Numbered from the stretch's first letter, positions 12,901-18,962 are shown. The stretch is DNA of 64,000 nucleotides from CBDCAS01 sp965214015 (GCA_965214015.1 CBDCAS010000020.1:201754-265753); one strand, 5' to 3'. The notes: generated by a model not told the origin, from the sequence alone. Translations and numbers: made by a program.

Positions 12901-14310
12901 TTAGACGATATGCTCAATGGAACCTTAGGAGACTTATTCAGTGCTGCGGTGTATCATGATAAATTTAATCCCTTGGAGTCGGCAGCACGATCGATGGCCG
13001 TTTTTGCAGCACAGAAAGCCGCACAGTCGCTTGAAAAAGCCAAGCATCCCAGAAAGGTACAAGAGCCAGAAGAGCCGGCTAGAACAGCGATGATGCAAGA
13101 CGCTAAAAGTGCAGGGTATGCTCTTAAGCTCCCAGTTGCTTTCATAGATGATCCGATAGATATGGCAGAACAGGCGTATGCCACAGGAACTGACTCCAGT
13201 GGTGAGCTTCTGCCCAAAGCAGGTCAGCAGGCCGCGAATTCCAGTTTCTTTGGTCATCAGTCATATGCGGTGACCGTGCCTTTTACTGCTCGACAGCAAC
13301 AAAAGAATCAAATCAATACAGATGCCTATCAACACAGTTTAAGGCAGTGGCAGGCCCGTCAAGTACGACAAGCGCACGTGAGTGCTGACAACTCTTCTCT
13401 TGGGCATGGGAATTTAGTGAATTCACAAAGAGCGCAAGCACTGACAATAAAAGAGGTGCAAGGATGGCTATATACCCTAGCCACTTCGCAATGGGAACAA
13501 ACAGCATCCCCTTCTACCCGGGTTCATGAGTCCTGGTGGAATACCATGAAGTTTGGTCTGTTGGAGAGTCTGCATGAAGAGGCCAATTTAGTGAGGGAGT
13601 ATGTACAAAAACCTTTATTAGAGGGTTTAGAAAGCACATTGAGCGGTGTGTCGTACATAGCTGATGAGCTAGCCCCGGTATTCTTAAATACCCCATACAC
13701 AGTGTCTGAAGGGGCTGCACTTGAAGAGCTTGCTCTAGGGACTGCACGCGTAGCTCACTTTTTTGGAGAAACCGCTAAAAGCAGTGCGCTTATACGTAGG
13801 ATAGGTTTGTTTGGGAGGGGGGAGATAGAGAGTCTAGAAAATTCAGTAATACGATCACGCGTTTTATCAAATATCGTAGAAACAAAAGTTGGAAATAAAG
13901 CAAGCTTTTATAAGATCCATACACTTGCAGTAAAAACTCATAGTTTAGATGTCAGTACAAGTTTGGATGAAGCTATATTTTGGTCGGGACGTGGTAATAG
14001 GGAGTTAGCAGAAAATTTTGCTTCGCTTTATGATTATAATCGCTTAACTTTAGAAATGACGCCCGGTGGTCAATACTTAAGTTCATTGGGTTTGTTTGAT
14101 AAATATCCCGGTAGTCAGGCAATAGTTCCTTGGGAAAGATTGTCGGAAAAATTTGCACAGGGAGCATCAGGCCGTGTATCAGCTTTTGTTGAAGGTTCTA
14201 GACCAGGAAGTGTGTTCAATAGAATTGAATATCCAGCACTTCTTGAAAATCCAAATATAGAAGAAATTATATACTCTCCAGAATATATAAATAATCTTGT
14301 GCCTAAATGA
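943..14310 (+). CDS. Giant Rhs/YD-repeat polymorphic toxin (4455 aa) with LysM domain and variable C-terminal tip
   Basis: Start ATG follows a GGACTGAGG-type ribosome site. Dozens of YD/Rhs repeats (Y-D-x-x-G-R and relatives) fill about residues 140-2360 and again 3030-3680; these build the beta-cocoon shell of Rhs/Tc toxins. Between them is about 670 residues without YD repeats that looks like several beta-sandwich modules. After the last YD repeat (FFIYDPNGISYGW) a LysM-like segment runs at about 3718-3765 (PGDTFESIAEQLGS ... IPEGATIRIPS). A hydrophobic stretch at about 3806-3870 could help membrane passage. The conserved pre-tip region ends at Gly4291-Arg-Gly4293, and the last about 160 residues are the toxin tip (motifs LDEAIFWSGRG, TLEMTPGGQYL, SVFNRIEYPALLENP). 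The tip resembles those of other polymorphic toxins, but I cannot name its activity. There is no signal peptide or PAAR domain, so the export route is not evident. An immunity-like gene follows 12 bp downstream. Confidence 0.9.
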   Translation: MFTQDISVIVSKTLGLRKSSHDFLGDVLATRSLGQANITLFANVDTGNIFLRGPLRRIIERGFTILVGAYYNSQAEKGGWRVSMGRRLEWLKSGDSTQIVLINEEGALLTFVYDVAHKHYVAQGLSGGDEFLCFDKAQKIWTWKHPSSGISEHYGTDGLQKDRCDLAGNTLSYTYDAGRLTQIKGSSGQSIQWDYSENKITVSLHPLTGNLQVLQTYRLDAFGRVIAIEIPVEDGTPYTVHYGYDAKTRALDTISQSDGTCHYLKYTGDLKKPIISQSIDGEKRITQFDFSKGKTAVYSTSLGKSTAVVYTHANGQLIQVDKPTGTRIETVVYQYDSKGRLEKTTYPSSATESRTYNALGLIDSTTDGLGQRTHYHRDPATGVCFSRVQTIQSDQRSKALPTWFVYDEKRQLRYEINAVGTVTRHMYDDQGNRIETRVHLTQAMEVSSQPSDQPIAQSVCESWWQQQPINQTDLIQYIPNALGQIQTETHFAYLDEEGTGIADGSESCISTQWSPFGTWFLRREQRDKDTSFSTVKKWDGLDRCIEITDSEDNKTCFTYAKSSQTVVTADQLLTKTLMDASGRLTTVKRTDLAANTPTRTTLYERDAAGRLYLTIHPDHTKTQTQCDPLGRVILSIDAAHYAQSTTYDEKGRVEAITTMSTPVDPHTGCKTASHVQDRTTTWLYNAADQLRYHIDAFGAVTERVYDEANRCISTTHYYHRLFDSVARTLTNNRLQGLVVDPKKDRKVRFHFDDAGYKIVEQDAEQFVKKSDRDAAGRIKSITWYKNPSDESMVGAEHVFYRDARGQVIAEQDAEHYLTTHTYFSEGLIRHTCRYATQVNGGNTTPTPSSEDHSTAFNYDGLQRETVRIESPLNRQTNHHYDALGRLLVQSQKDTHDSDPRGARTQVKKYDAYGAVIASVDERGAEKIAEIETNSSLSPQEKTQQIAQFWQDHATHHKIDPYGFCVKTTDPLGSRTIYYYTPRRELAFRIDANGYVTENNYNAFGEKVRVCRYKRPIEAETLKQLTGGRAENDVVLQKALQDLADPAHDSIQRWEVDRVNNTMTYTDAEAFKTITTKNAFAEVEKKQQQVAAHTWQLQNTDYDRRGLVVETQVDPESLALNTRKSYDFQKKLNTWVAPTGAKTTYIRDRLGRVQSLIDALGQCSEKRWDAFSRLLKHTDKAGHVTTTHYDTKRRCRTETSPEGRQLTTVTTVFEQTQSVTDSNGSVTCFTYEAGGLQTQQTLDALGLKITTQDQFDLCGRCEIHTEPNGCQTYYIYDSAGRVHAHVEAPNSFIATTVFTLGHLDLEIAVTNPIMVQKTIKRDRRGQIVEERVPNPSGTDFLTLHHTNGLGQDTLTWQGDSKKADQRVTQHLFDSAQRETGKIIDPEGLKLQTLHRLDANGAVIVTQDPNGFKTHSILDALSQKRFTVLPNGGVVGYELDQEGRLVQQRAYITPVDVNRVTEKTTSAEMQALVEPNVNDRVVHYRYDRDGKQRYKIDALGAITQYHYDSAGHRIGSSCYQKTIETRALKTKDTDEITAWLKQIKSPTRSHYNLLDAAGREVITIDPMGVVVEKTLDVHGNLTKVHRYAIPIKVSQLKALTPKAVRAVLISSPEDRIMHQLFDVLDRAVFHIDEAGYVTETEYDKVNQPKTTTVYLQRLAPLPSPLTLYTMHRAVQNLPKQQRMTINDYDVMRHRIYSSNALHQEEHWSFSALGECLTHTDRAQNVWENRFDAAGRRTHELTPAVEVAVVEKDADNPGHLKAKETIKARLISERAVDANGNTVAARKGYEDPRSQQKMIASEITFAVDALNHTIGTTMCSVLVEDPTKVLRKPEDRSDRPVTVTTKRLMNTFGQPIVDIDENGHAHFTAYDTVGRIQYRVQANGLVTEFTRNAFGEVSTLRQYAIPISLDLSQFIKTGLSCELVKAHITTSEEDRTLSQQFDNAGRLIELQQSEVFVTTVNEKGEDPEFQCDYTAPVMKKSYNSFGEVVCETHLLEARHSQWAHTRQWFDLRGKLIATADAEGGVTVFAVNVDGLHTLRYEYAQPLDPARLIAMDYATLLKTLTPSAEDRVTETGYDVLGRTIETRLKKVVLQSITLDKQGVPHMQDSTQDVVTTYDLYDLLDHVTQTSLPNQAQVLSEYDALGRMRLTQNAPRPDADRPGIVFLEQKIMLFTALHQVAIERRTVKVKAPQVPEKTALKNVPEDQIRLKLWDNRGLCVIQQDARGNPSAQTYTATHLPARRIQWVTGWNTNASARQLQSSEDVMQTLRLYELKKSYDKTDRLSATCESQVMTGTSLMTYYRRNLFGDVTGISEDNNTWVIEQRYDRVGRVWYNDTDRGIPSLQFMNAKGEQTGQLRSLTQDLGKIQYHQLPQAILTPPSDGQHIGLVLNNKGQIKTQYLPQFRHLKGDSPEPLHTAISIGASEFGSYSLSWPMNPHALMEARLILNRGTEPLTEIFLTPTTNTTQDKWGVDVSHLIADRYHFTLLYYFKEPDPQDPTRYRTNFNPCQGASGTLVLDTKNLQGSEQLVGKMIDEETLLVTGKTEGVQGVALVQHNKIVAKAGLTLTEIPGRFVVRLSDQKSGTYDVQAIKSSEAIGQAFRVGHTDPSGRQLRLVRTQVSYAVDILTRQGWIQWSGAPPGFHTLQGEYGYSEYVSEHVFKGYTLMKVQKASTELGKLDFSQPINSLPVTCTLYGLGESGKKWFIGEAANSELPKEMTAIPSYLYFYPAPEDKKPELLIVIDPSTQQVKGSLGLMQWANGWYRAEVSQLMNVAQYQFQAASLGAPDPEQKVAQQVDVFAEDLLASPSSSSSMQVRTFSIPDFTLKTILYKGHHYTQFNWRAPKGGFYRQPFHINYQCDTSTQKDVEVITHVGHAFKFPYYPGGSRFGSAGIYWASYENIEIEVFKGDPTRIPRSGEAVYEIQTLLIHPIPPNTDCVQFRYKFDVNDDRVKENSEWQSLPVMVKKDRLGDARLLSIALNKIDAGKYPFQMQLLDADQQPIPVPDSMLSEKLYRTPEGWLAGHFTRVEHYGDVVTVAMRDQFEWAKPKRSQELDRWGNPRVSIDALGHQTRSTFNRWNQLATRTEVCADYVDKKGHTHTAALTTRYGVDALHQSIGLQKPSGSVKATLRNPAGDPIKIVTADGVWEAHSVDGFGRVVTQKTATVKTDFTHDCENLVTSITDGEGNTTHFTYNERGLRQSTTNANAETTREDYDEKDRVVRRILPAGQLHSWTYHRSGQIEIEDNKHGPAFQITQFYHPFFGIPKKKIDKSGTVLLYDVNRHYQTTKITTDPSTRGRHGQQYRWLHKRVFETTPDQNLSYVYDEAGHRIWILDIGNRTYTRYRHDRIGRRIGERFFMNDVNVYQDTNIDIDSRGLTVCVQDLRMQGVYSYDANKNLRHVVATYKQQSPDLDPRKAVAHTIEHAEHWFDYNAADLMTIDRGCLKQGVITIKPGKGTVLTFNFGGQRESELTLDCKGNQLLKTIHYLNNGWVNSTRTIRAGGLFSSAQWGYQKGTGRRIVYQFVHADRSGKTYYTDYDPIGTAKVSNGWISHQKNTVQHSSSLGLPALENISETQYTHYFEEGQLERQVSYSSWDEKKKRWDLTQTLESHYIGFDQMQLFLVSGEQEIPQRDPTYGEVFITYDANGQPQSVNGDVLGHDGFRWFAVNAEGRVVFKRTGAGEEFFIYDPNGISYGWMGDLPSDPTGSDVPAKVNFAPWYHAVSRHWPPAAPQSLVAHPGDTFESIAEQLGSTSYAYELAQMNGYGPEDAIPEGATIRIPSTVDFNRFNQAAHPVPVNTGAILGTFYPYMPIAPAPHPHSFFLFLGELVEVAVGTLVALLVPELMPTIGGTWGPILTAMLRGALVAGLSDAAQQSVGMILGLQSQWNWKELGEQFETGLIAGLIRGEFNIDELQATHEPGLSAELIQAQQKMHYLPQLGLTLLRQEVITLGSDMALSALGQKKKLDYRDLLNAACQSLLKVSSAQGLAHLHLSLPLTLFLDDMLNGTLGDLFSAAVYHDKFNPLESAARSMAVFAAQKAAQSLEKAKHPRKVQEPEEPARTAMMQDAKSAGYALKLPVAFIDDPIDMAEQAYATGTDSSGELLPKAGQQAANSSFFGHQSYAVTVPFTARQQQKNQINTDAYQHSLRQWQARQVRQAHVSADNSSLGHGNLVNSQRAQALTIKEVQGWLYTLATSQWEQTASPSTRVHESWWNTMKFGLLESLHEEANLVREYVQKPLLEGLESTLSGVSYIADELAPVFLNTPYTVSEGAALEELALGTARVAHFFGETAKSSALIRRIGLFGRGEIESLENSVIRSRVLSNIVETKVGNKASFYKIHTLAVKTHSLDVSTSLDEAIFWSGRGNRELAENFASLYDYNRLTLEMTPGGQYLSSLGLFDKYPGSQAIVPWERLSEKFAQGASGRVSAFVEGSRPGSVFNRIEYPALLENPNIEEIIYSPEYINNLVPK
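12771..13822 (+). repeat. Master copy of the pre-tip segment repeated in four downstream cassettes
   Basis: Segments of this stretch recur nearly unchanged at 14610-15347, 16166-17173, 18053-18473 and 20970-21255. The copies begin at different places but three end at the same codons (GGG AGG G..), directly before the variable tip. The identity at DNA level implies recent duplication or ongoing gene conversion. Confidence 0.85.
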
Positions 14311-14322
14311 TAAAAGAAAGTT

Positions 14323-14601
14323 ATGTTGAAAAAAATTAGTACTGGTCGTGTTGAAAGTGATAAAGGTTTCTCTGTTCAAATTTCAGGACCTGAGACTATG
14401 ATATATGAAGATCAAGGGCGAACAGTCGATATTGATTGGACATATGATCCTAAGCTCAGGAAAACGATTGTGTATGTTAATGACGTTAGGTTTTGGGAAA
14501 AGCCTATTTTACAAGAAATAAGCACTGATGATAAGCAATCAATGATAAGAAATATTGTTAATGCAGTGCAATTGCTAGATGGGAATTATGAACTGGCTTA
14601 G
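14323..14601 (+). CDS. Immunity-like protein for the main Rhs tip (92 aa)
   Basis: This small soluble protein begins 12 bp after the Rhs stop codon, the usual place for the cognate immunity gene. It has a short beta-rich sequence with motifs VQISGPETMIYED, VDIDWTYDP and VRFWEKP, then a helical end (MIRNIVNAVQLL). The shape recalls small beta-rich immunity proteins such as Imm74, but that match is from memory and weak. The 3' end runs directly into the next cassette: the copied Rhs segment starts at about 14610, 9 bp after the stop. The role is inferred mostly from position. Confidence 0.7.
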   Translation: MLKKISTGRVESDKGFSVQISGPETMIYEDQGRTVDIDWTYDPKLRKTIVYVNDVRFWEKPILQEISTDDKQSMIRNIVNAVQLLDGNYELA

Positions 14602-15760
14602 TTGTTTCAGAACAGCGATGATGCAAGACGCTAAAAGTGCAGGGTATGCTCTTAAGCTCCCAGTTGCTTTCATAGATGATCCGATAGATATGGCAGAACA
14701 GGCGTATGCCACAGGAACTGACTCCAGTGGTGAGCTTCTGCCCAAAGCAGGTCAGCAGGCCGCGAATTCCAGTTTCTTTGGTCATCAGTCATATGCGGTG
14801 ACCGTGCCTTTTACTGCTCGACAGCAACAAAAGAATCAAATCAATACAGATGCCTATCAACACAGTTTAAGGCAGTGGCAGGCCCGTCAAGTACGACAAG
14901 CGCACGTGAGTGCTGACAACTCTTCTCTTGGGCATGGGAATTTAGTGAATTCACAAAGAGCGCAAGCACTGACAATAAAAGAGGTGCAAGGATGGCTATA
15001 TACCCTAGCCACTTCGCAATGGGAACAAACAGCATCCCCTTCTACCCGGGTTCATGAGTCCTGGTGGAATACCATGAAGTTTGGTCTGTTGGAGAGTCTG
15101 CATGAAGAGGCCAATTTAGTGAGGGAGTATGTACAAAAACCTTTATTAGAGGGTTTAGAAAGCACACTGAGCGGTGTGTCGTACATAGCTGATGAGCTAG
15201 CCCCGGTATTCTTAAATACCCCATACACAGTGTCTGAAGGGGCTGCACTTGAAGAGCTTGCTCTAGGGACTGCACGCGTAGCTCACTTTTTTGGAGAAAC
15301 TGCTAAAAACAGTGCGCTTATACGTAGGATAGGTTTGTTTGGGAGGGAGGCAGGGAAGCTGCCAAATTATGCTGCCCATAATGCAGCAGATGCGTTAAGA
15401 TTGAAAACCACTTTATCGCTGCAAGAGGCAGGGATACTTGATGAAACAGGGAAGTTAACAGATGTTGCTGTCGAAACTTCTAGGCCGGCAATGAGGCGAG
15501 GTTCAGTTTTGGAAAATTTTTCAGTTGTTGATGCTCTTACAAAAGATGGTAGTAATATTATTGATTGGGAAAAACTCACAACTCAATCTGTTGAAATGCC
15601 AACAGGTCAGCGAATACAAGTTCACTTTTATCGTAACAAGTTTACTGGCGAGGTAAATTATACACATCCCGACTTCAAAGTTAAAAATACTGTTGATCTT
15701 TTCCCGAATGTAGCAGAACCAGAGCCTACAGTTACGCCACCGTATTATAGCCCCTATTGA
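14579..15760 (+). CDS. Orphan Rhs tip cassette 2 (copied pre-tip region plus different toxin tip)
   Basis: From about 14610 to 15347 the DNA is nearly identical to 13081-13818 of the giant Rhs gene (AMMQDAKSAGYAL ... LIRRIGLFGR). It then switches to a new tip of about 135 residues starting EAGKLPNYAAHNAADALRL and containing IDWEKLTTQSVEMPTGQ and QVHFYRNKFTGEVNY. The tip pattern IDWxKxTT...P.G..VHFYRN..TGEV is familiar from other polymorphic toxins, but the activity is unknown to me. The first possible ATG (14579) lies out of frame inside the preceding immunity gene and has no clear ribosome site, so this copy is probably not made as a full toxin. It would be expressed if recombined into the main gene through the shared 0.74 kb. 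Confidence 0.75.
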   Translation: MGIMNWLSCFRTAMMQDAKSAGYALKLPVAFIDDPIDMAEQAYATGTDSSGELLPKAGQQAANSSFFGHQSYAVTVPFTARQQQKNQINTDAYQHSLRQWQARQVRQAHVSADNSSLGHGNLVNSQRAQALTIKEVQGWLYTLATSQWEQTASPSTRVHESWWNTMKFGLLESLHEEANLVREYVQKPLLEGLESTLSGVSYIADELAPVFLNTPYTVSEGAALEELALGTARVAHFFGETAKNSALIRRIGLFGREAGKLPNYAAHNAADALRLKTTLSLQEAGILDETGKLTDVAVETSRPAMRRGSVLENFSVVDALTKDGSNIIDWEKLTTQSVEMPTGQRIQVHFYRNKFTGEVNYTHPDFKVKNTVDLFPNVAEPEPTVTPPYYSPY

Positions 15761-15773
15761 ATAAGGATTTAGG

Positions 15774-16160
15774 ATGAAGGTTTTATGTAGAAATATTATT
15801 AGCCATACCACAGGAGAAAATTTAGGAGATTCTAGCCCTTGGTTGAAACGTGGAAAGGAATATATTGTTTTAGCAGTTAATTATATTGAAAACTTGGGTT
15901 TGGATATTTATATCCAAACTGAAGATCACAATGAACCGTCTTTTTTTACTGTAAATGGTTTTGAATTTCTTAATCAAAAATTTCCCTCTTCTTGGGTTAC
16001 AGTGTTCAATAAGAACTATGATCGGAAGGTTATGACAGCATTACCTGCAAGCTGGAACTATGATAATTTTTTTGAAGATATGGAAAATCAGGATCCAAGA
16101 GCAATTGAATTGTTCAATAAAGAAGTTGAACAAATGTATGGTGAAGAAGGATTAATCTAA
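15774..16160 (+). CDS. Immunity-like protein for tip 2 (128 aa)
   Basis: Start ATG lies 13 bp after the stop of cassette 2, with AAGGATTTAGG as ribosome site. It is a soluble, acidic protein with no transmembrane segment (motifs SSPWLKRGKEYIVLAVNYIE, FFTVNGFEFLNQKFPSSW, acidic end FEDMENQDPRAIELFNKEVEQMYG). Its position directly behind a toxin tip and before the next copied Rhs segment (from 16166) marks it as the cognate immunity protein. I do not recognise the family. Confidence 0.7.
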   Translation: MKVLCRNIISHTTGENLGDSSPWLKRGKEYIVLAVNYIENLGLDIYIQTEDHNEPSFFTVNGFEFLNQKFPSSWVTVFNKNYDRKVMTALPASWNYDNFFEDMENQDPRAIELFNKEVEQMYGEEGLI

Positions 16161-16194
16161 TTTTATCAACGCTGCATGCCAGTCGCTTTTAAAG

Positions 16195-17583
16195 GTGAGC
16201 AGTGCGCAAGGATTAGCACATCTTCATCTATCGCTGCCTCTGACACTGTTTTTAGACGATATGCTCAATGGAACCTTAGGAGGCTTATTCAGTGCTGCGG
16301 TGTATCATGATAAATTTAATCCCTTGGAGTCGGCAGCACGATCGATGGCCGTTTTTGCAGCACAGAAAGCCGCACAGTCGCTTGAAAAAGCCAAGCATCC
16401 CAGAAAGGTACAAGAACCAGAAGAGCCGGCTAGAACAGCGATGATGCAAGACGCTAAAAGTGCAGGGTATGCTCTTAAGCTCCCAGTTGCTTTCATAGAT
16501 GATCCGATAGATATGGCAGAACAGGCGTATGCCACAGGAACTGACTCCAGTGGTGAGCTTCTGCCCAAAGCAGGTCAGCAGGCCGCGAATTCCAGTTTCT
16601 TTGGTCATCAGTCATATGCGGTGACCGTGCCTTTTACTGCTCGACAGCAACAAAAAGAATACCTCACTAGAGACGCCTATCAACACAGTTTAAGGCAGTG
16701 GCAGGCCCGTCAAGTACGACAAGCGCACGTGAGTGCTGACAACTCTTCTCTTGGGCATGGGAATTTAGTGAATTCACAAAGAGCGCAAGCACTGACAACA
16801 AAAGAGGTGCAAGGATGGCTATATACCCTAGCCACGTCGCAATGGGAACAAACAGCATCCCCTTCTACCCAGGTTCATGAGTCCTGGTGGAATACCATGA
16901 AGTTTGGTCTGTTGGAGAGTCTGCATGAAGAGGCCAATTTAGTGAGGGAGTATGTACAAAAACCTTTATTAGAGGGTTTAGAAAGCACATTGAGCGGTGT
17001 GTCGTACATAGCTGATGAGCTAGCCCCGGTATTCTTAAATACCCCATACACAGTGTCTGAAGGGGCTGCACTTGAAGAGCTTGCTCTAGGGACTGCACGC
17101 GTAGCTCACTTTTTTGGAGAAACTGCTAAAAACAGTGCGCTTATACGTAGAATAGGTTTGTTTGGGAGGGGGGTAGAGACAGATAAATTATTTGTCAATC
17201 AGTTTCCCGAGCATTTAGTTGATAGGTCTAATATAATACCAACTACTCAGCTGAAAAATATAAATGGAAGATTTAATTATGTTGTGGACGAAAATAAAAA
17301 CTTGATTGTAGGTAGGGTTTCTAAAAATATTGGTGGTGGTCACATCGACCTTGCAAGCGGTAAACCGGTGCAAGCAGCGGGTGAAGTAAGAGTAATAAAT
17401 GGCCAGATAAAATATTTTGATAATTCGTCAGGACATTACTTGCCTACCGGAACATCTGCACAGCAGGCTGCAGAAGAAGCTTTCTCAAATCTCGGTTTTG
17501 ATACTTACGAGAAATACATAGAGAAGCAATGGATTGAGGATCTTAACCATCCAAATGGTGGAGCATGGAGGCCGAACCAATGA
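16195..17583 (+). CDS. Orphan Rhs tip cassette 3 (about 1 kb copied pre-tip region plus toxin tip)
   Basis: The DNA from 16166 to 17173 repeats 12815-13822 of the giant Rhs gene almost exactly, apart from a diverged patch (QKEYLTRDAY here, QKNQINTDAY in the main gene). After Gly-Arg-Gly a new tip begins VETDKLFVNQFPEHLVDRSNI. Its core is IGGGHIDLASGKPVQAAGEV then IKYFDNSSGHYLPTG and a helical end DTYEKYIEKQW. The GGGHIDLA...AAGE...DN.SGHY layout recurs in polymorphic toxins, but I cannot assign the activity. The listed start is a GTG inside the copied region; no normal start or ribosome site was seen, so the cassette is probably silent. Its stop overlaps the next gene's ATG as ATGA. Confidence 0.75.
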   Translation: MSSAQGLAHLHLSLPLTLFLDDMLNGTLGGLFSAAVYHDKFNPLESAARSMAVFAAQKAAQSLEKAKHPRKVQEPEEPARTAMMQDAKSAGYALKLPVAFIDDPIDMAEQAYATGTDSSGELLPKAGQQAANSSFFGHQSYAVTVPFTARQQQKEYLTRDAYQHSLRQWQARQVRQAHVSADNSSLGHGNLVNSQRAQALTTKEVQGWLYTLATSQWEQTASPSTQVHESWWNTMKFGLLESLHEEANLVREYVQKPLLEGLESTLSGVSYIADELAPVFLNTPYTVSEGAALEELALGTARVAHFFGETAKNSALIRRIGLFGRGVETDKLFVNQFPEHLVDRSNIIPTTQLKNINGRFNYVVDENKNLIVGRVSKNIGGGHIDLASGKPVQAAGEVRVINGQIKYFDNSSGHYLPTGTSAQQAAEEAFSNLGFDTYEKYIEKQWIEDLNHPNGGAWRPNQ

Positions 17584-17969
17584 AAGATATATTAAATACG
17601 TTCCATAATTTAGCGCATGAATCTAGTAAGGTATTGGATTCAACATATGACTGTAGAAAGGCCGAACCTTACTATGTAGAGATACTTGATTTGATAAAAG
17701 CGCATCCTGAATATCGTGCTAAATTTGTAAAAGAGTTTCTTTCAATATTAAGTTCGGGAAATGCTCCGTGGGAATTAATACAATTTTGTATGCGTGAGCT
17801 TCAATGGGAGGAAATTAAAAATGAAATAAAATTAGAAAAACAAAAAGAGATTAATAGGAATCATGATTGGAGAATAATTTCTGTCTTGGATCACATTTTA
17901 GAAGTGTATGAAAAAGATTGGGATGATGCCGAGTTGTATTTGTACTATTCAAAGGAGGGTGACAGCTAA
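17580..17969 (+). CDS. Immunity-like protein for tip 3 (129 aa)
   Basis: The ATG at 17580 overlaps the toxin stop (ATGA) and follows a GGAGG ribosome site 8 bp upstream, which favours this start over an in-frame one 15 bp earlier. The protein is soluble, all-helical in look and charged (MKDILNTFHNLAHESSKVLD ... LQWEEIKNEIKLEKQKE ... DWDDAELYLYYSKEGDS). Tight coupling to the tip is the main evidence for an immunity role. The family was not recognised. Confidence 0.72.
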   Translation: MKDILNTFHNLAHESSKVLDSTYDCRKAEPYYVEILDLIKAHPEYRAKFVKEFLSILSSGNAPWELIQFCMRELQWEEIKNEIKLEKQKEINRNHDWRIISVLDHILEVYEKDWDDAELYLYYSKEGDS

Positions 17970-17996
17970 TTAGTCGCTGGCACGAAATAGAATATT

Positions 17997-18068
17997 GATC
18001 ATGTTCCCTCTAATATTGGTTCCCAACGGATGGGCAAGAGCCTTATCAAGCAGGGCATGGGAATTTAG
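17997..18068 (+). pseudogene. Remnant of another toxin tip (DHVPS motif)
   Basis: A short frame reads DHVPSNIGSQRMGKSLIKQG and then stops. DHVPS followed by a basic helix is a motif I know from polymorphic toxin tips. An in-frame stop lies just upstream, so only a scrap is left. It joins the copied Rhs segment of cassette 4 at the bases GGGCATGGGAA, which also occur at the matching place in the main gene (13402 onward), as expected if recombination joined the pieces there. Confidence 0.4.
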
Positions 18069-18961
18069 TGAATTCACAAAGAGCGCAAGCACTGACAATA
18101 AAAGAGATGCAAGGATGGCTATATACCCTAGCCACGTCGCAATGGGAACAAACAGCATCCCCTTCTACCCGGGTTCATGAGTCCTGGTGGAATACCATGA
18201 AGTTTGGTCTGTTGGAGAGTCTGCATGAAGAGGCCAATTTAGTGAGGGAGTATGTACAAAAACCTTTATTAGAGGGTTTAGGAAGCATACTGAGCGGTGT
18301 GTCGTACATAGCTGATGAGCTAGCCCCGGTATTCTTAAATACCCCATACACAGTGTCTGAAGGGGCTGCACTTGAAGAGCTTGCTCTAGAGACTGCACGC
18401 GTGGCTCATTTTTTTGGAGAAACCGCTAAAAGCAGTGCGCTTATACGTAGGATAGGTTTGTTTGGGAGGGGGGTAGAGACAGAAACTCGACTTCTCTCAA
18501 GTGTGAGACGCATTTCATCAAATGTTGCAAATAAACCCTTTATATCAGCAAAAGCTACAGCAGAAGGTTGGCTCCCACCTTATCCAAAAGATTTAGATAT
18601 TAGAGAAATCTCAGATGCGAAAGACATTGGTTTTTCGCGAGTTCATCTTAATCCAAATGAGCCTGCCGGTGGCTTTTTAGTAAGAGAAAAAGTTCTTGCA
18701 CGTCTTAATTATGATCCAAGTCAAATAAAGACCTATCTGGGTTTACCAGATGTTCCAATTTATATTACTGATGTTAATGTTCCAGCTGGCGCGAAAATGC
18801 TGGTGGGTCGCATTGGTGCGCAACCAAATTTTGGGCTAATGACCGAAAGTGGATTTCAATATCAGCTTGAAGATATAATTCCAGTAAATAATTTCTACAA
18901 CACAAGACCACTAGCTTCTCTTGTGGAAGATGAATATCCAACAATGACTCCGGGGCGATAA
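18068..18961 (+). CDS. Orphan Rhs tip cassette 4 (0.4 kb copied region plus toxin tip)
   Basis: Bases 18053-18473 repeat 13402-13822 of the giant Rhs gene. After Gly-Arg-Gly the tip begins VETETRLLSSVRRISSN and carries GWLPPYPKDLDIREI, FSRVHLNPNEPAGGFLV, VNVPAGAKMLVGRIGAQ and a Gln-Tyr-Gln end (SGFQYQLEDIIPVNNF). Pro-rich start, VPAG and GxQYQL blocks recall ADP-ribosyltransferase or TNT-like NAD-targeting toxins, but this is a tentative impression. The first possible start, GTG at 18068, lies in the copied segment, so the cassette is probably silent until recombined. An immunity-like gene starts 1 bp after the stop. Confidence 0.72.
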   Translation: MNSQRAQALTIKEMQGWLYTLATSQWEQTASPSTRVHESWWNTMKFGLLESLHEEANLVREYVQKPLLEGLGSILSGVSYIADELAPVFLNTPYTVSEGAALEELALETARVAHFFGETAKSSALIRRIGLFGRGVETETRLLSSVRRISSNVANKPFISAKATAEGWLPPYPKDLDIREISDAKDIGFSRVHLNPNEPAGGFLVREKVLARLNYDPSQIKTYLGLPDVPIYITDVNVPAGAKMLVGRIGAQPNFGLMTESGFQYQLEDIIPVNNFYNTRPLASLVEDEYPTMTPGR

Positions 18962-18962
18962 T

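Noticed and set aside
12934..13257. Minus-strand open frames repeated in the Rhs copies (for example MTKETGIRGLLTCFGQ)
   Set aside because: They recur only because the Rhs DNA is copied; they lie opposite conserved coding sequence and have no ribosome site.
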